DNA from: an uncultured bacterium
Lineage (GTDB): Bacteria > Actinomycetota > Coriobacteriia > Coriobacteriales > Coriobacteriaceae
Length of the DNA: 14,365 bases
Direction: 5' to 3'
Assembly (NCBI GenBank): GCA_905214525.1
Contig: CAJMMN010000036.1
Span: 1 to 14,365, forward strand
The notes below the pieces were generated by a model. The model was not told the DNA's origin. It did no database searches and saw only the letters and a program-made list of their open reading frames with translations. Made by a program: the position numbers and the translations under genes. The stretch's first letter is position 1; every line of letters begins with the position of its first letter. Shown here piece after piece: positions 14,313-14,365 of the stretch.

Positions 14313-14365
14313 GGTGGCGCGCGCAGACGTGGTGTAAGAGCGTCCCGAGGTCCGTCGCTGCAAGT
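14313..14365. repeat. Right copy of the 53-bp perfect terminal inverted repeat
   Basis: This is the exact reverse complement of 2-54. Read on the plus strand it carries the codons VARADVV and a TAA, matching the end of the DUF559-like gene. The sequence just inside (GACCTTGGCG) does not continue that homology, so only the repeat is shared. The match runs to the window edge. Confidence 0.95.

Noticed and set aside
2..14365. End repeats as telomeres of a linear plasmid or phage, or transposon ends
   Set aside because: The content is core chromosome genes, with no transposase, recombinase, terminal protein or replication gene in the window.

Overview
The window reads as a compact, GC-rich chromosomal segment from an actinobacterium. 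Gene content and protein style point to the Coriobacteriia, most likely Collinsella or a close relative. The clues are an archaeal-style type IA topoisomerase with a Lys/Ala tail, a RicT/PSP1 protein with a huge Arg/Gly tail, a MocR-fold aspartate aminotransferase, and a Coriobacteria-type protein ending in a nuclease-like (DUF559-like) domain. This assignment is inference from protein style, because no 16S or database search was possible.

Left block (30-5550, all minus strand): a housekeeping operon runs tmk -> holB -> ricT, with a 1-nt gap and then a 10-nt overlap. After an intergenic stretch with a strong hairpin come comF and a DUF559-like gene. The DUF559-like gene is split by an in-frame TAG codon, and coding sequence clearly continues after it. 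tmk and holB serve DNA replication, ricT is the RNA-maturation/PSP1 factor, and comF resembles DNA-uptake phosphoribosyltransferase proteins.

Middle (5551-6900): a zinc-ribbon, single-pass membrane protein gene on the plus strand has its own promoter. It lies between two near-perfect long palindromes (23-bp and 21-bp arms) that share the core TAGGGAC. A bidirectional terminator separates it from the convergent topoisomerase gene.

Right block (6920-12043, all minus strand): tatA -> tatC -> hypA -> hypB -> topA, mostly overlapping or closely spaced, ending at the bidirectional terminator. TatA/TatC form a minimal twin-arginine export system. HypA/HypB deliver nickel to metalloenzymes such as [NiFe] hydrogenase, which is a classic Tat substrate, so this adjacency makes sense. 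Upstream on the same strand are a STAS anti-anti-sigma factor and an aspartate aminotransferase. Divergent from the aminotransferase is a small plus-strand gene with a DUF2795-like look.

The two ends of the window are a perfect 53-bp inverted repeat (2-54 and 14313-14365). This is either where an assembly stopped in a repeat or a real pair of inverted sites. No tRNA, rRNA, CRISPR array, insertion sequence or phage gene was seen. Most of the window is ordinary core genome. The most unusual items are the end repeats, the TAG-split gene, the two palindromes, and the extended tails on RicT, TatA and topoisomerase.
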